A stretch of 64,000 bases of DNA, taken from NCBI GenBank assembly GCA_013911885.1, contig JACESI010000005.1:62001-126000 (forward strand), read 5' to 3'. The translations under genes were made by a program, and so were the position numbers. The notes beneath the pieces are model-generated. The model ran no database searches, had not been told where the DNA came from, and saw only the letters and a program-made list of their open reading frames with translations. Every line of letters starts with the position of its first letter. Within the stretch, counting starts at the first letter, position 1. Source of the DNA: Hyphomicrobiales bacterium. Its GTDB lineage: Bacteria; Pseudomonadota; Alphaproteobacteria; Rhizobiales; JACESI01. Below are positions 52,542-61,429 of this stretch, piece by piece.

Positions 52542-52573
52542 GTGGTTCTATCATTCAAGTCATCTGGTCCTAA
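52542..52573 (+). promoter_or_regulatory. Candidate TauR box pair upstream of xsc
   Basis: GTGGTTCTAT (52542-52551) and CTGGTCCTAA (52564-52573) are direct repeats with a 22-bp period, matching at 7 of 10 positions. The promoter-proximal copy fits the core CTGGWCCTA found also upstream of tpa and tauA. Confidence 0.6.
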
Positions 52574-52707
52574 CGGGATCGACAGATTTGCCGCTTTCGT
52601 CTTTGGGATTTTGGATTGTTTGAAGTGCAATCAGCGCGTTATGTTTGAAGCCATGCGGGAATCCTCAGACGGTGTTCCAGACAGGCGGCTAGGGAAGGAA
52701 ACTGATC

Positions 52708-54486
52708 ATGAAAATGACCACTGAAGAAGCTTTTGTCAAAGTCCTCCAGATGCATGGTATCGAACATGCCTTCGGAATTATCGGTTCGGCGATGATGCCT
52801 ATTTCGGATCTCTTTCCGGCAGCAGGGATTAAGTTCTGGGACTGTGCGCATGAATGCAATGCCGGGATGATGGCTGACGGTTACACCCGCGCTTCCGGCA
52901 AGATGTCGATGATGGTGGCGCAGAACGGCCCCGGCATTACCAATTTCGTGACACCGGTCAAGACCGCTTACTGGAACCATACGCCGCTTCTTCTCGTCAC
53001 GCCGCAGGCTGCGAACAAGACCATCGGGCAGGGCGGATTTCAGGAGATCGAGCAGATGAAACTGTTCGAGGACATGGTCTGCTATCAGGAAGAGGTGCGC
53101 GACCCCTCGCGCATGGCCGAAGTTCTTAACCGGGTAATCGAAAAAGCATGGCGCGGTTGCGGTCCGGCGCAGATCAACATTCCGCGCGATTACTGGACCC
53201 AGGTGATCGACATCGAACTGCCGCAGATCGTTCGCCTTGAGCTGCCGCGCGGCGGCGAGGCGGCGATTGCCGAGGCGGCGAGCCTTCTGTCGGCTGCAAA
53301 ATTTCCAGTCATTCTGAATGGCGCGGGCGTTGTGATCGGCGGCGCGATCCCGGCCTCTGCCGCTCTTGCCGAAAAGCTCTCTGCCCCTGTCTGCTGTGGC
53401 TATCAGCATAATGATGCCTTTCCCGGAAGCCACCCGCTTTCCGTTGGTCCGCTCGGCTACAACGGTTCAAAGGCGGCAATGGAACTCATCGCTAAGGCGG
53501 ATGTTGTGCTTGCGCTTGGCACAAGGCTCAATCCATTCTCGACCCTGCCCGGCTATGGCATCGATTATTGGCCGAAAGAGGCAAAGATCATTCAGGTCGA
53601 TATCAATTCCGACCGGATCGGGCTTACAAAGAAAGTCACGATCGGCATTCAAGGCGATGCCAAGGCGGTTGCCCAACAGATCCTTGCCAAGCTTTCGCCT
53701 GCGGCTGGAAATGCCGGTCGTACGGAGCGTGAAGCGCTGATCCACCAGACAAAATCAGCCTGGCTCCAGCAATTGTCGTCGATGGATCATGAAGACGACG
53801 ATCCCGGCACAACATGGAACGAGCGCGCGCGCCGTCGCGAACCCGACCGCATGAGCCCGCGCATGGCCTGGCGCGCTATCCAGGCGGCACTTCCGAAAGA
53901 TGCGATCATCTCGTCCGATATCGGCAATAATTGCGCGATCGGTAATGCCTATCCAACTTTTGAAGAAGGCCGGAAATATCTGGCGCCGGGCCTTTTCGGT
54001 CCCTGCGGCTACGGCCTTCCGGCAATTTGCGGCGCCAAGATCGGTCGTCCCGATGTGCCGGTTGTGGGCTTTGCCGGGGACGGTGCCTTCGGGATCTCGA
54101 TGAACGAGATGACCGCCGTCGGTCGCAATGACTGGCCGCCGATCACCATGGTGATTTTCCGCAATTACCAGTGGGGTGCGGAAAAGCGCAATACGACCTT
54201 GTGGTTTGATGATAACTTCGTTGGTACGGAACTCAATCTGGGTGTCAATTATGCGAAGATTGCGGATGCCTGCGGCCTTCGCGGCATTCAGGTTCGCACC
54301 ATGAGCGAATTGACCGAAGCGCTCAATGAGGCGGTGCATGCCCAGATGAACAAGGGCGAGACGATTTTCATCGAATGTGTCCTCAATCAGGAGCTCGGAG
54401 AGCCATTCCGCCGCGATGCCATGAAAAAACCCGTATCCGTTGCCGGGATCAATCCTTCCGACATGCGCCCGCAGGCGGGCGCCTGA
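52708..54486 (+). CDS. xsc: Sulfoacetaldehyde acetyltransferase
   Basis: Xsc is a thiamine-diphosphate enzyme that cleaves sulfoacetaldehyde with phosphate to acetyl phosphate and sulfite, the desulfonating step of taurine catabolism. At 592 residues it has family length. The N-terminal pyrimidine-binding domain shows HGIEHAFGIIGSAMMPISDLFP. The C-terminal domain has the TPP motif GDGAFGISMNEM and the Xsc-like NYQWGAEKRNTTLWF. The ATG at 52708 has GGGAAGGAAA upstream. pta follows after 14 bases, the conserved xsc-pta pair. Regulation by TauR is suggested by the box pair upstream. Confidence 0.96.
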   Translation: MKMTTEEAFVKVLQMHGIEHAFGIIGSAMMPISDLFPAAGIKFWDCAHECNAGMMADGYTRASGKMSMMVAQNGPGITNFVTPVKTAYWNHTPLLLVTPQAANKTIGQGGFQEIEQMKLFEDMVCYQEEVRDPSRMAEVLNRVIEKAWRGCGPAQINIPRDYWTQVIDIELPQIVRLELPRGGEAAIAEAASLLSAAKFPVILNGAGVVIGGAIPASAALAEKLSAPVCCGYQHNDAFPGSHPLSVGPLGYNGSKAAMELIAKADVVLALGTRLNPFSTLPGYGIDYWPKEAKIIQVDINSDRIGLTKKVTIGIQGDAKAVAQQILAKLSPAAGNAGRTEREALIHQTKSAWLQQLSSMDHEDDDPGTTWNERARRREPDRMSPRMAWRAIQAALPKDAIISSDIGNNCAIGNAYPTFEEGRKYLAPGLFGPCGYGLPAICGAKIGRPDVPVVGFAGDGAFGISMNEMTAVGRNDWPPITMVIFRNYQWGAEKRNTTLWFDDNFVGTELNLGVNYAKIADACGLRGIQVRTMSELTEALNEAVHAQMNKGETIFIECVLNQELGEPFRRDAMKKPVSVAGINPSDMRPQAGA

Positions 54487-54500
54487 GGCACGGGCGGGCC

Positions 54501-55496
54501 GTGAGCGACATTCTCGATGCGATAAAGGCTGAGGCACGAAAAAAACGTCGCCACATCGTTTTGCCTGAAGGGCATGATCCGCGCATTCAGGCCGGTGGTG
54601 TGAGGGCGCAGGCCGACGGTCTTGCGCGCATCACCTTTCTTGGCGAAATAAGCGCTATCGCAAGCGATCTCAAAGCCGCTGGCGAAGACCCGCAGACTTT
54701 CTGCCTGATCGATCCGGCAAGGGCGGATGTAAGCACATTTGCGAGCAGCTATCATGCTCTGCGCCGCCACAAGGGTGTCAGCGAGGGCGAGGCGGCTCTG
54801 GCGGTTCGTGATCCGCTCACCTATGCCGCAATGATGGTGCGGCTGGGCGTGGCGGACGGCACCGTTGCCGGCGCTGTTGCGACCACCGCCGATACGGTAC
54901 GCACGGCGTTTCAGGTGATCGGCCCGGCGAAAGGCGCGGGCATCGTCTCCAGCGCTTTCCTGATGATTTGCAAGGGCCATCATTTCCCGAAGGAAGGCAC
55001 GTTTCTGTTCGCCGACTGCGCCTTGATCGTGGAGCCGAGTGCGGAGGAACTGGCAGAAATCGCGATGGCGACCGCCGAGACCTACCGGCGCTTCATTGGT
55101 GGGGAACCGCGCGTTGCGATGCTGAGTTTTTCAACCGCGGGCAGTGCCAATCATCCGCATGTCGACCGGGTACGTGAGGCTGTCAGGCTGGTTCGCGCCC
55201 GCCGCCCCGACATCGTCATCGAGGGGGATATCCAGTTCGATGCCGCTTTCGTTCCGGCCATCGCCGGGCGCAAGCTGAAAGGCAGTCCGCTTCAGGGCGA
55301 TGCGAATGTGTTCGTCTTCCCGAATCTCGAGGCCGGCAATATCGGCTACAAGATTGCCGAAAGGCTCGGTGGCGCGGTTGCCGTAGGACCGGTTCTTCAG
55401 GGGCTTTCCAAGCCTGCGAACGACCTTTCGCGCGGATGCAGTGCCAATGACATTTACGACCTGATCGCCATCACCGCCGTGCAGGCCGGGCACTGA
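54501..55496 (+). CDS. pta: Phosphate acetyltransferase
   Basis: Pta converts the acetyl phosphate made by Xsc into acetyl-CoA. 331 residues, the short PTA_PTB catalytic form without the N-terminal DRTGG domain. Motifs include IVLPEGHDPRIQAGG, MMVRLGVADGTVAGAVATTADTVRTAFQVIG, AMLSFSTAGSANHPHVDRV and FVFPNLEAGNIGYKIAERLG. The start is GTG 54501. It is cotranscribed with xsc and ends convergent with the FAD oxidoreductase gene. Confidence 0.95.
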   Translation: MSDILDAIKAEARKKRRHIVLPEGHDPRIQAGGVRAQADGLARITFLGEISAIASDLKAAGEDPQTFCLIDPARADVSTFASSYHALRRHKGVSEGEAALAVRDPLTYAAMMVRLGVADGTVAGAVATTADTVRTAFQVIGPAKGAGIVSSAFLMICKGHHFPKEGTFLFADCALIVEPSAEELAEIAMATAETYRRFIGGEPRVAMLSFSTAGSANHPHVDRVREAVRLVRARRPDIVIEGDIQFDAAFVPAIAGRKLKGSPLQGDANVFVFPNLEAGNIGYKIAERLGGAVAVGPVLQGLSKPANDLSRGCSANDIYDLIAITAVQAGH

Positions 55497-55550
55497 GCGC
55501 ACCGCGCTGAGGCGCATTGCGACCCGAACTGCGTTGGGCAGCGTTGCCTT

Positions 55551-57995
55551 TCAGGCCCGCGCGCGCTCCGATTTCGGGTCATAAAGCGGGGTGAGGGATG
55601 CCCGCGCGCCAACCCGTCTTCCGGCGATTTCGATTTCATAGCGCGAGGCCAGCACCGCTTCCGCGCTTTCGCCCTTGCAGGGCACATAGCCAAGGCCGAC
55701 TGCCGCCCCGAGTGTGTGACCATAAGCGCCCGAGGTGAGATGCGAGACGATCCTGCCGTCGCGGATGACTGGTTCGTTGTGATAAAGCAGCGGTTCCGGC
55801 TCTTCGAGCAGAAACTGGACGAGGCGCAGCGCAAGCCCGTCCGCGCGTTTGCGCAAAACTGCTTCTCTGCCGACAAAAGCCGGCTTGCCTGTCTTGACCG
55901 CAAAGCCGAGCCCGGCTTCGAGTACATGATCCTCGCTGGTAATGTCATGGCCGAAATGGCGATAGGCTTTCTCGATCCGGCAACTGTCCATCATGTGCAT
56001 GCCGCAGAGTTTAAGGCCAAAATTTTCGCCTGCGGCATGAAGCGTCTCAAAGACGTGGACGGCCATGTCGGTCGGGATATAGATCTCCCAGCCAAGTTCG
56101 CCCACATAGGTGACCCGGTGGGCGCGGGCAAGGCCCATGCCGAGTTCAATCTCCCGTGCGGTGCCAAAGGGGTGGGCGTCATTCGACCAGTCATGCGGCG
56201 AGACCTCTTGCAGGAGGTCGCGTGCTTTCGGCCCCATGACCGCGAGCACGGCCTGCGATGATGTGACATCGACGAGGACCACCGCCCGATCGCCCCTGTG
56301 GCGGTTCAGCCAGGACAGGTCGCGCGGCAGTGTTGCCGCCGGGGTGACAATCAGAAAGGCTCTTTGCGAAAGCCGGGTGACGGTGACATCGGCCTCGATC
56401 CCGCCACGCTCGTTCAGAAATTGCGTATAGACGATCCGGCCGGGCTCGACGGCGATATCGTTGCCGCAAACGTGGTTAAGGAAGGATTCCGCATCCGGGC
56501 CTTCGACGCGGATTTTGCCGAAAGAGGACATGTCGTAAAGACCGACATGATTGCGTATGGCATGGTGCTCGTCGGCGCTGTTTTGAAACCAGTTCTGGCG
56601 GCCCCAGGAATAGCGGTATTCGCGCGGCTCACCCTCTCTTGCAAACCAGTTCGCGCGCTCCCAGCCGGCTACCTCGCCAAACACCGCGCCTTTCGATTCA
56701 AGCGCTGCATGAAATGGCGAGCGGCGGATCCCGCGGGCGGTCGCCATCTGGCGGTAGGGGAAGTGATCTGCATAAAGTAGACCGAGTGTTTCCTTTGAAC
56801 GTTCAAAGAGATACGTCTTGTTCTTCTGAAAGGGCTGCATCCGTTTGATGTCCACATCCGAGAGATCGAATGGCGGATGGCCCTCGTCCATCCAGTGAGC
56901 AAGGGCCATGCCCGCGCCGCCGGAAGATTGGATGCCGATCGAGTTGAACCCGGCGCAGACATAGAAGTTTTGAAGGTCCGGCGCCTCGCCGAGATGATAG
57001 GCATCATCGGGTGTAAAACTCTCCGGCCCGTTGAAAAAGGTGTGAATGCCGGTCTCTGCAAGGATAGGAAAGCGTTTCACGGCGTCGGCAAGGATTGGCT
57101 CGAAATGGTCGAAATCCTCCGGCAGCTGGTCAAAACAGAAATTCTCGGGGATACCCGCCATGCCCCATGGCTTTGCGACCTTCTCGAAGGCGCCAAGCAG
57201 AATCTTGCCTGCATCCTCCTTGTAATAGGCGCATTCATCCGGCACCCGCAGAACCGGCAGGCGCGGAAGATCGGGGATCGCCTCGGTGACGATATAGAAA
57301 TGTTCGCAAGCATGAAGCGGCACCGAAACACCGGCCATGCGCCCGACTTCATGGCCCCAGAGGCCCGCGCAATTCACGACATGATCTGTGGCGATGGTGC
57401 CCTGATCTTCCGCGCTCTGCCAGCAGACGCCGCAGACGCGGCCAGCCTTCTTCTGGATAGCGGTCACCTTCACATCCTCAATGATCAGGGCGCCCCTCAT
57501 CCGCGCGCCCCTGGCAAGCGCCATGGCGATGTTTGCCGGGTCGCCCTGACCATCGAGCGGTAGATAGACGCCGCCGGCCACATCCTCGATATTGAGATAG
57601 GGATAGCGCGCCTTGATCTCGGTGGGCGAAATCTCCTCGACATCAACCCCGAAAGCACGCGCCATGGAGGCCTGGCGGCGCAGTTCCTCGAGCCGTTCGC
57701 CGGTGAGGGCGGCGCTGATTGAGCCGCAGCGGCGAAAGCCGGTCGCAATCCCGGTTTCAGCTTCAAGGCCGCCATAAAGTTCCTGGCTGTATTTCGCGAG
57801 CTTGGTCATGTTCTTCGTCGCGCGCAACTGCGCGATCAGGCCCGCGGCATGCCATGTGGTGCCGGAGGTGAGTTTTTTGCGCTCCAGAAGGACAATATCG
57901 CGCCAGCCGAGTTTCGCGAGATGATAGGCAACCGAACATCCGGCAATGCCGCCGCCAATGATGACGGCGCGGGCTTGGGCGGGAACGTCACGCAT
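55551..57995 (-). CDS. Covalent-FAD dimethylglycine/sarcosine dehydrogenase-family oxidoreductase with GcvT domain
   Basis: 814 residues with DAO, FAO_M and glycine-cleavage-T domains in order, as in dimethylglycine and sarcosine dehydrogenases. The FAD motif VIIGGGIAGCSVAYHL is at the N-terminus. SGTTWHAAGL carries the His that binds FAD covalently in that family. The second half is GcvT-like (folate-binding), with HMMDSCRIEKAYRHFGHDI. Such enzymes demethylate N-methyl amines and pass the one-carbon unit to tetrahydrofolate. Its place between pta and tpa suggests N-methyltaurine or N,N-dimethyltaurine as a substrate, which is inference. The ATG has AAAGGAAG upstream. It has its own promoter space left of the tpa terminator. 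Confidence 0.9.
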   Translation of the reverse strand: MRDVPAQARAVIIGGGIAGCSVAYHLAKLGWRDIVLLERKKLTSGTTWHAAGLIAQLRATKNMTKLAKYSQELYGGLEAETGIATGFRRCGSISAALTGERLEELRRQASMARAFGVDVEEISPTEIKARYPYLNIEDVAGGVYLPLDGQGDPANIAMALARGARMRGALIIEDVKVTAIQKKAGRVCGVCWQSAEDQGTIATDHVVNCAGLWGHEVGRMAGVSVPLHACEHFYIVTEAIPDLPRLPVLRVPDECAYYKEDAGKILLGAFEKVAKPWGMAGIPENFCFDQLPEDFDHFEPILADAVKRFPILAETGIHTFFNGPESFTPDDAYHLGEAPDLQNFYVCAGFNSIGIQSSGGAGMALAHWMDEGHPPFDLSDVDIKRMQPFQKNKTYLFERSKETLGLLYADHFPYRQMATARGIRRSPFHAALESKGAVFGEVAGWERANWFAREGEPREYRYSWGRQNWFQNSADEHHAIRNHVGLYDMSSFGKIRVEGPDAESFLNHVCGNDIAVEPGRIVYTQFLNERGGIEADVTVTRLSQRAFLIVTPAATLPRDLSWLNRHRGDRAVVLVDVTSSQAVLAVMGPKARDLLQEVSPHDWSNDAHPFGTAREIELGMGLARAHRVTYVGELGWEIYIPTDMAVHVFETLHAAGENFGLKLCGMHMMDSCRIEKAYRHFGHDITSEDHVLEAGLGFAVKTGKPAFVGREAVLRKRADGLALRLVQFLLEEPEPLLYHNEPVIRDGRIVSHLTSGAYGHTLGAAVGLGYVPCKGESAEAVLASRYEIEIAGRRVGARASLTPLYDPKSERARA

Positions 57996-58033
57996 GATGC
58001 GCTTCCTTTAATCAAGCAAGAGCGAATAAAAAT

Positions 58034-58057
58034 GCCGGGTCGTTGCGACGACCCGGC
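58034..58057 (-). terminator. Rho-independent terminator after tpa
   Basis: GCCGGGTCGT (58034-58043) pairs perfectly with ACGACCCGGC (58048-58057) around a 4-base loop. On the minus strand the hairpin is followed by ATTTTTATT. It separates tpa from the FAD oxidoreductase gene. Confidence 0.93.
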
Positions 58058-58106
58058 TTCGTATTGATCTGGTTGCAAAAAGCCACAACCGATTGCTTTC
58101 AATGGG

Positions 58107-59444
58107 TCAGTGTGCCGAAAGTGTTTTGCGGAAGACGTCAATGATGCGGTCGATGTCGGCCCTGGTCGCGATCAGTGATGGCGCGACGATGGCGGTGTCG
58201 CCGGTAAATTTGCAGTGCGCGCCGTGCCAGAACAGTTCGGTCTGGAGTTTCATGCCGCGCGCGCCGGGTTTGCCTTCCAGCGGATGGACCTCGATACCGG
58301 CCATGAGGCCGATCCCGCGCAGATCGCGGATGATGCCCAAATCTTTCAGCGACCAGATCGCATCGAGGAAATAGTCTTCAAGCTCGGCGGCGCGGGTGAG
58401 AAGGCCCTCGTCTTCATAAATCTGAAGGGTTGCAAGACCGGCGGCACAGGCGGCGGGGTGCGCCGAATAGGTATAGCCGTGGAACATCTCGATCGAGCCT
58501 TCCGGTGCCGCGTTGGTGATCGTTTCATAGACATGATCGGTCGCGGAAACCGCACCCATCGGGATCGCGCCATTGGTCAGAGCCTTGGCCATGGTCATGA
58601 TATCGGGTTTGACCTTGAAACGTTCCGAGGCAAAGGGGGTGCCGAGGCGACCGAAACCGGTGATGACCTCGTCGAAGACCAGAAGAATGCCATGCTGATC
58701 GCAAATCTGGCGGATGCGCTCGAGATAACCTTTCGGCGGAACCAGCGTGCCTGTCGATCCGGCGACCGGCTCAACGAAAACGGCAGCGATGGTCGAGCCG
58801 CCATAGGTTTCGCAATGACGCTGAAGATCATTTGCGAGTTCGGCGCCGTGTTCCGGCTGGCCCTTGACGAAAAGATCCTCCTGCGTCCATGTGTGGCGCA
58901 TCATGACCACGTTCGGCATCACGACCGGGAAGGTTTCGCGGTTACGCACCATGCCGGCAAGCGATACGCCGCCGATATTGACACCGTGATAGGCGCGCTC
59001 GCGCGATACGAAGCGGATGCGCTGGCCTTGGCCGCGGGCACGGTGGTAGACCATGACCATTTTCAGCGCGGTTTCAATCGCTTCCGAACCGGAATTGACG
59101 AAGAAAGTATGGCTGAAATCCTCAGGCAGGATCTTTTCGAGCTTGGCGGCAAGCGCAAAGGAGGTCGGCTGGCCGAGCTGGAACGGCGCGGTATAATCGT
59201 TCTGCTTCATCTGGGCATAGACGGCATCGGCGATTTCCATGCGGCCATGACCGGCGGCGACATTGAACAGACCCGAGGAGGCGTCGATGAGTTCGTCGCC
59301 GTTCTGGTTCCAAAGGCGCATGCCTTCGCTCTTGACGATCAGGCGTGGTGCGGCCTTGAAATCACGGTTGTTGGTGAACGGCATCCAGTGCTGTTCCAGC
59401 GAGTTCGTGGCGAATTTTTCAAGCGGTTTTGCGAACATGTTCAT
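58107..59444 (-). CDS. tpa: Taurine--pyruvate aminotransferase (class III)
   Basis: Tpa moves the amino group of taurine to pyruvate, giving sulfoacetaldehyde and alanine. 445 residues of class III aminotransferases: HWMPFTNNRDFKAAPRLIV at the start, FVNSGSEAIETALKM (PLP phosphate binding), RAYHGVNIGG, LLVFDEVITGFGRLG, and the PLP lysine in TMAKALTNGAIPMGAV. The assignment as Tpa rather than another omega-aminotransferase rests on the divergent tauR, and on xsc, pta and tauABC nearby. Start MNMFAKPLEKF is chosen over a longer frame. A box pair for TauR lies upstream, and the transcript ends at its own terminator. Confidence 0.92.
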   Translation of the reverse strand: MNMFAKPLEKFATNSLEQHWMPFTNNRDFKAAPRLIVKSEGMRLWNQNGDELIDASSGLFNVAAGHGRMEIADAVYAQMKQNDYTAPFQLGQPTSFALAAKLEKILPEDFSHTFFVNSGSEAIETALKMVMVYHRARGQGQRIRFVSRERAYHGVNIGGVSLAGMVRNRETFPVVMPNVVMMRHTWTQEDLFVKGQPEHGAELANDLQRHCETYGGSTIAAVFVEPVAGSTGTLVPPKGYLERIRQICDQHGILLVFDEVITGFGRLGTPFASERFKVKPDIMTMAKALTNGAIPMGAVSATDHVYETITNAAPEGSIEMFHGYTYSAHPAACAAGLATLQIYEDEGLLTRAAELEDYFLDAIWSLKDLGIIRDLRGIGLMAGIEVHPLEGKPGARGMKLQTELFWHGAHCKFTGDTAIVAPSLIATRADIDRIIDVFRKTLSAH

Positions 59445-59553
59445 CGCAGATGCTCCGTCGGGCCTCGCGGCCGGTTTTCCCTGCAAGAGAATCCCTGCAC
59501 GGTTGTTTCGAGTGAAATGATGGCGCAACCATGTGGTTGTTTCCGATCGCGCG

Positions 59554-59585
59554 ATAGGACCAGATTGCATTTAAGATGGGACCAA
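59554..59585 (-). promoter_or_regulatory. Candidate TauR box pair between tpa and tauR
   Basis: Read toward tpa, TTGGTCCCAT (59585-59576) is followed 22 bp later by CTGGTCCTAT (59563-59554). The tpa-proximal copy matches the xsc box CTGGTCCTAA at 9 of 10 positions. The intergenic region is also the tauR promoter. Confidence 0.6.
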
Positions 59586-59636
59586 TTTAGGTTTGATCGT
59601 GAGCCCATTTCCCCGGCAGTATAGGCTTTAATCGCC

Positions 59637-61124
59637 ATGCGTTACAGTCTTTTCCATATCGAACGCGAAAAACCCCTGACATTGCAGGCGCAAATTCGCG
59701 AAATGCTTGTGGCTGCAATGATGGCGGACCAGCTGCCCGCGAATTCCGCTGTTCCCTCGACGCGGGCCATGGCAAAGCGCCTCAAAGTGTCGCGCAACAC
59801 CGTCATGCTTGCCTATCATGCGCTTGCCGCCGACGGTTATCTGACGGCGCGGGAGCGCTCGGGATTTTATGTCTCTGAGGCGGCGCGCGCGGTGGTCACG
59901 ACGCCAACCGCGAAACGGCTTGTTCCGGACGGTGCGGCGAGGCCCGTGACGTGGGCCGATAAATTACAGCTCCGCCCTTCACGTCAGAACAATATCGTGA
60001 AGCCCGGGAACTGGCATGATTATCCCTATCCGTTCATTTACGGTCAGGTCGATGCGCATCTTTTCCCGATCAGCGCCTGGCGTGACTGCATGCGTCAGTC
60101 GATGAGCGTGAAATGGCTCGACGCCTGGACCGATGACCGCTTCAACGCGGATGATCCGATGCTGATCGAGCAGATTCAGCAGCGCATCCTGACCCGGCGG
60201 GGCGTGATGGCGCGACCGGAGGAAATCCTCGTCACGATGGGTGCGCAGAATGCACTCTACATGCTCTCGCATCTTTTGGTGCGGCCGGATACGCCGGTTG
60301 TGGTGGAGGATCCGGGCTATCCGGACCTGCGCAACATGTTCGCGCTTCAGACCCGCGACCTCAGGGCACTGCCGGTGGATCGCGAGGGGCTGGTGCTTGA
60401 CGATCTTCGCGACGCAAAAATCGTGTTCACGACGCCGAGCCACCAGTTTCCGACCAGCGTGACCATGAGCATGGCGCGCCGGCTTGCGCTTCTCGACTGG
60501 GCGGAAAAGGCGGATGCAATCCTCATCGAGGATGATTATGAATATGAAACCAATTATCGCGGCGAACCGACACCGGCGCTGAAATCCCTCGACCGCTCAG
60601 GCCGGGTTGTTTATGTCGGCAGTCTGTCGAAGTCGATCATGCCGGGCCTGCGCATGGGCTTTCTTGTCGCCCCTGCCGAGCTGGTTGCGGAATTGCGGGC
60701 GATGCGCCGGCTTATCCTGCGCCATCCGCCCGGCAACAACCAGCGGGTTGTGGCGTTGTTTCTGTCTCTCGGTGGTCATGATGCGCTGATCAACCGGCTG
60801 CACCGGGCCTATCTCAAGCGGTGGCAGGCGATGGATGCGGCGCTCGAACGGTATTTTCCGGGCTGGGCGGAAGCCCCGGTCTTTGGCGGCACGACTTTCT
60901 GGTGTCGGGGTCCACAGAATTTCGACGCCGTCGCCCTGAGCCGCGAGGCGCTGAGGCGTGGCGTTGTGATTGAGCAGGGGGATGTCTTTTTCGCTGATCC
61001 CGCAGCGCACCGGAATTATTTTCGTTTGAGCTTTTCCTCGATTGCGGAGGACAAGATCGCTCCCGGCCTTCGACTGCTCGCCGATGCCGCGCAATCGATT
61101 TTTCCCGGCGGCAAGTTTGGCTAA
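59637..61124 (+). CDS. tauR: MocR-type PLP-dependent regulator TauR
   Basis: 495 residues: an N-terminal GntR winged helix (LQAQIREMLVAAMMADQL...VPSTRAMAKRLKVSRNTVMLAYHALAADGYL) fused to a class I aminotransferase-like domain. That domain carries VEDPGYPDLRNMF, FTTPSHQFPTSVTMSMARR, IEDDYEYETNYRG and the PLP lysine in YVGSLSKSIMPGLRMGF. MocR proteins of this kind (TauR) activate taurine genes, sensing taurine through PLP. It is divergent from tpa and upstream of tauABC. Assignment as TauR rests on context and architecture. Confidence 0.92.
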   Translation: MRYSLFHIEREKPLTLQAQIREMLVAAMMADQLPANSAVPSTRAMAKRLKVSRNTVMLAYHALAADGYLTARERSGFYVSEAARAVVTTPTAKRLVPDGAARPVTWADKLQLRPSRQNNIVKPGNWHDYPYPFIYGQVDAHLFPISAWRDCMRQSMSVKWLDAWTDDRFNADDPMLIEQIQQRILTRRGVMARPEEILVTMGAQNALYMLSHLLVRPDTPVVVEDPGYPDLRNMFALQTRDLRALPVDREGLVLDDLRDAKIVFTTPSHQFPTSVTMSMARRLALLDWAEKADAILIEDDYEYETNYRGEPTPALKSLDRSGRVVYVGSLSKSIMPGLRMGFLVAPAELVAELRAMRRLILRHPPGNNQRVVALFLSLGGHDALINRLHRAYLKRWQAMDAALERYFPGWAEAPVFGGTTFWCRGPQNFDAVALSREALRRGVVIEQGDVFFADPAAHRNYFRLSFSSIAEDKIAPGLRLLADAAQSIFPGGKFG

Positions 61125-61429
61125 TAATTACGCATTCGGAAAAAAGCTGCGAAATTAATCATTGAATGGTCATAAAACAACATCTGGCTCCACTGGGGTT
61201 CCTATTCTGGACCTACCGGTGGGGGCCAATTCGGTGTGTGCTGACTCACAGCCGCGTGAGGCAAGCCGCTCATCAGAACAAGGGCAGCATCATGCACATG
61301 CAGGGCAGGGAGAGACGATATCCGGATCAAGACCGGAAAAGTCTTTTGTATCAGCGGTTTCACAGGCCGTTCTGCAAAAGCTTCCCCACCGGCTCGGGAG
61401 ACTTCAACAGGGTAAGCAGAGGGAAAAAC
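61125..61429 (+). promoter_or_regulatory. tauA promoter and leader (about 305 bp)
   Basis: No gene is supported; an open frame continues upstream from tauA to 61166 but lacks a conserved product. It contains the candidate TauR boxes and a long leader before the tauA ribosome site GAGGGAAAAA. Confidence 0.6.
61184..61216 (+). promoter_or_regulatory. Candidate TauR box pair upstream of tauA
   Basis: CTGGCTCCAC (61184-61193) and CTGGACCTAC (61207-61216) are direct repeats with a 23-bp period. The gene-proximal copy shares CTGGWCCTA with the boxes upstream of xsc and tpa. Confidence 0.55.

Noticed and set aside
57996..58033. Possible riboswitch upstream of the FAD/GcvT oxidoreductase
   Set aside because: Only 38 bases separate its start codon from the tpa terminator; no aptamer-like structure fits.
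58215..59624. 469-codon open frame antisense to tpa; similar long antisense frames at 34260-35597, 40237-41154, 46278-47564 and 8237-9214
   Set aside because: Each mirrors a clearly recognised gene on the other strand; their translations show no known family and reflect GC-rich codon bias.
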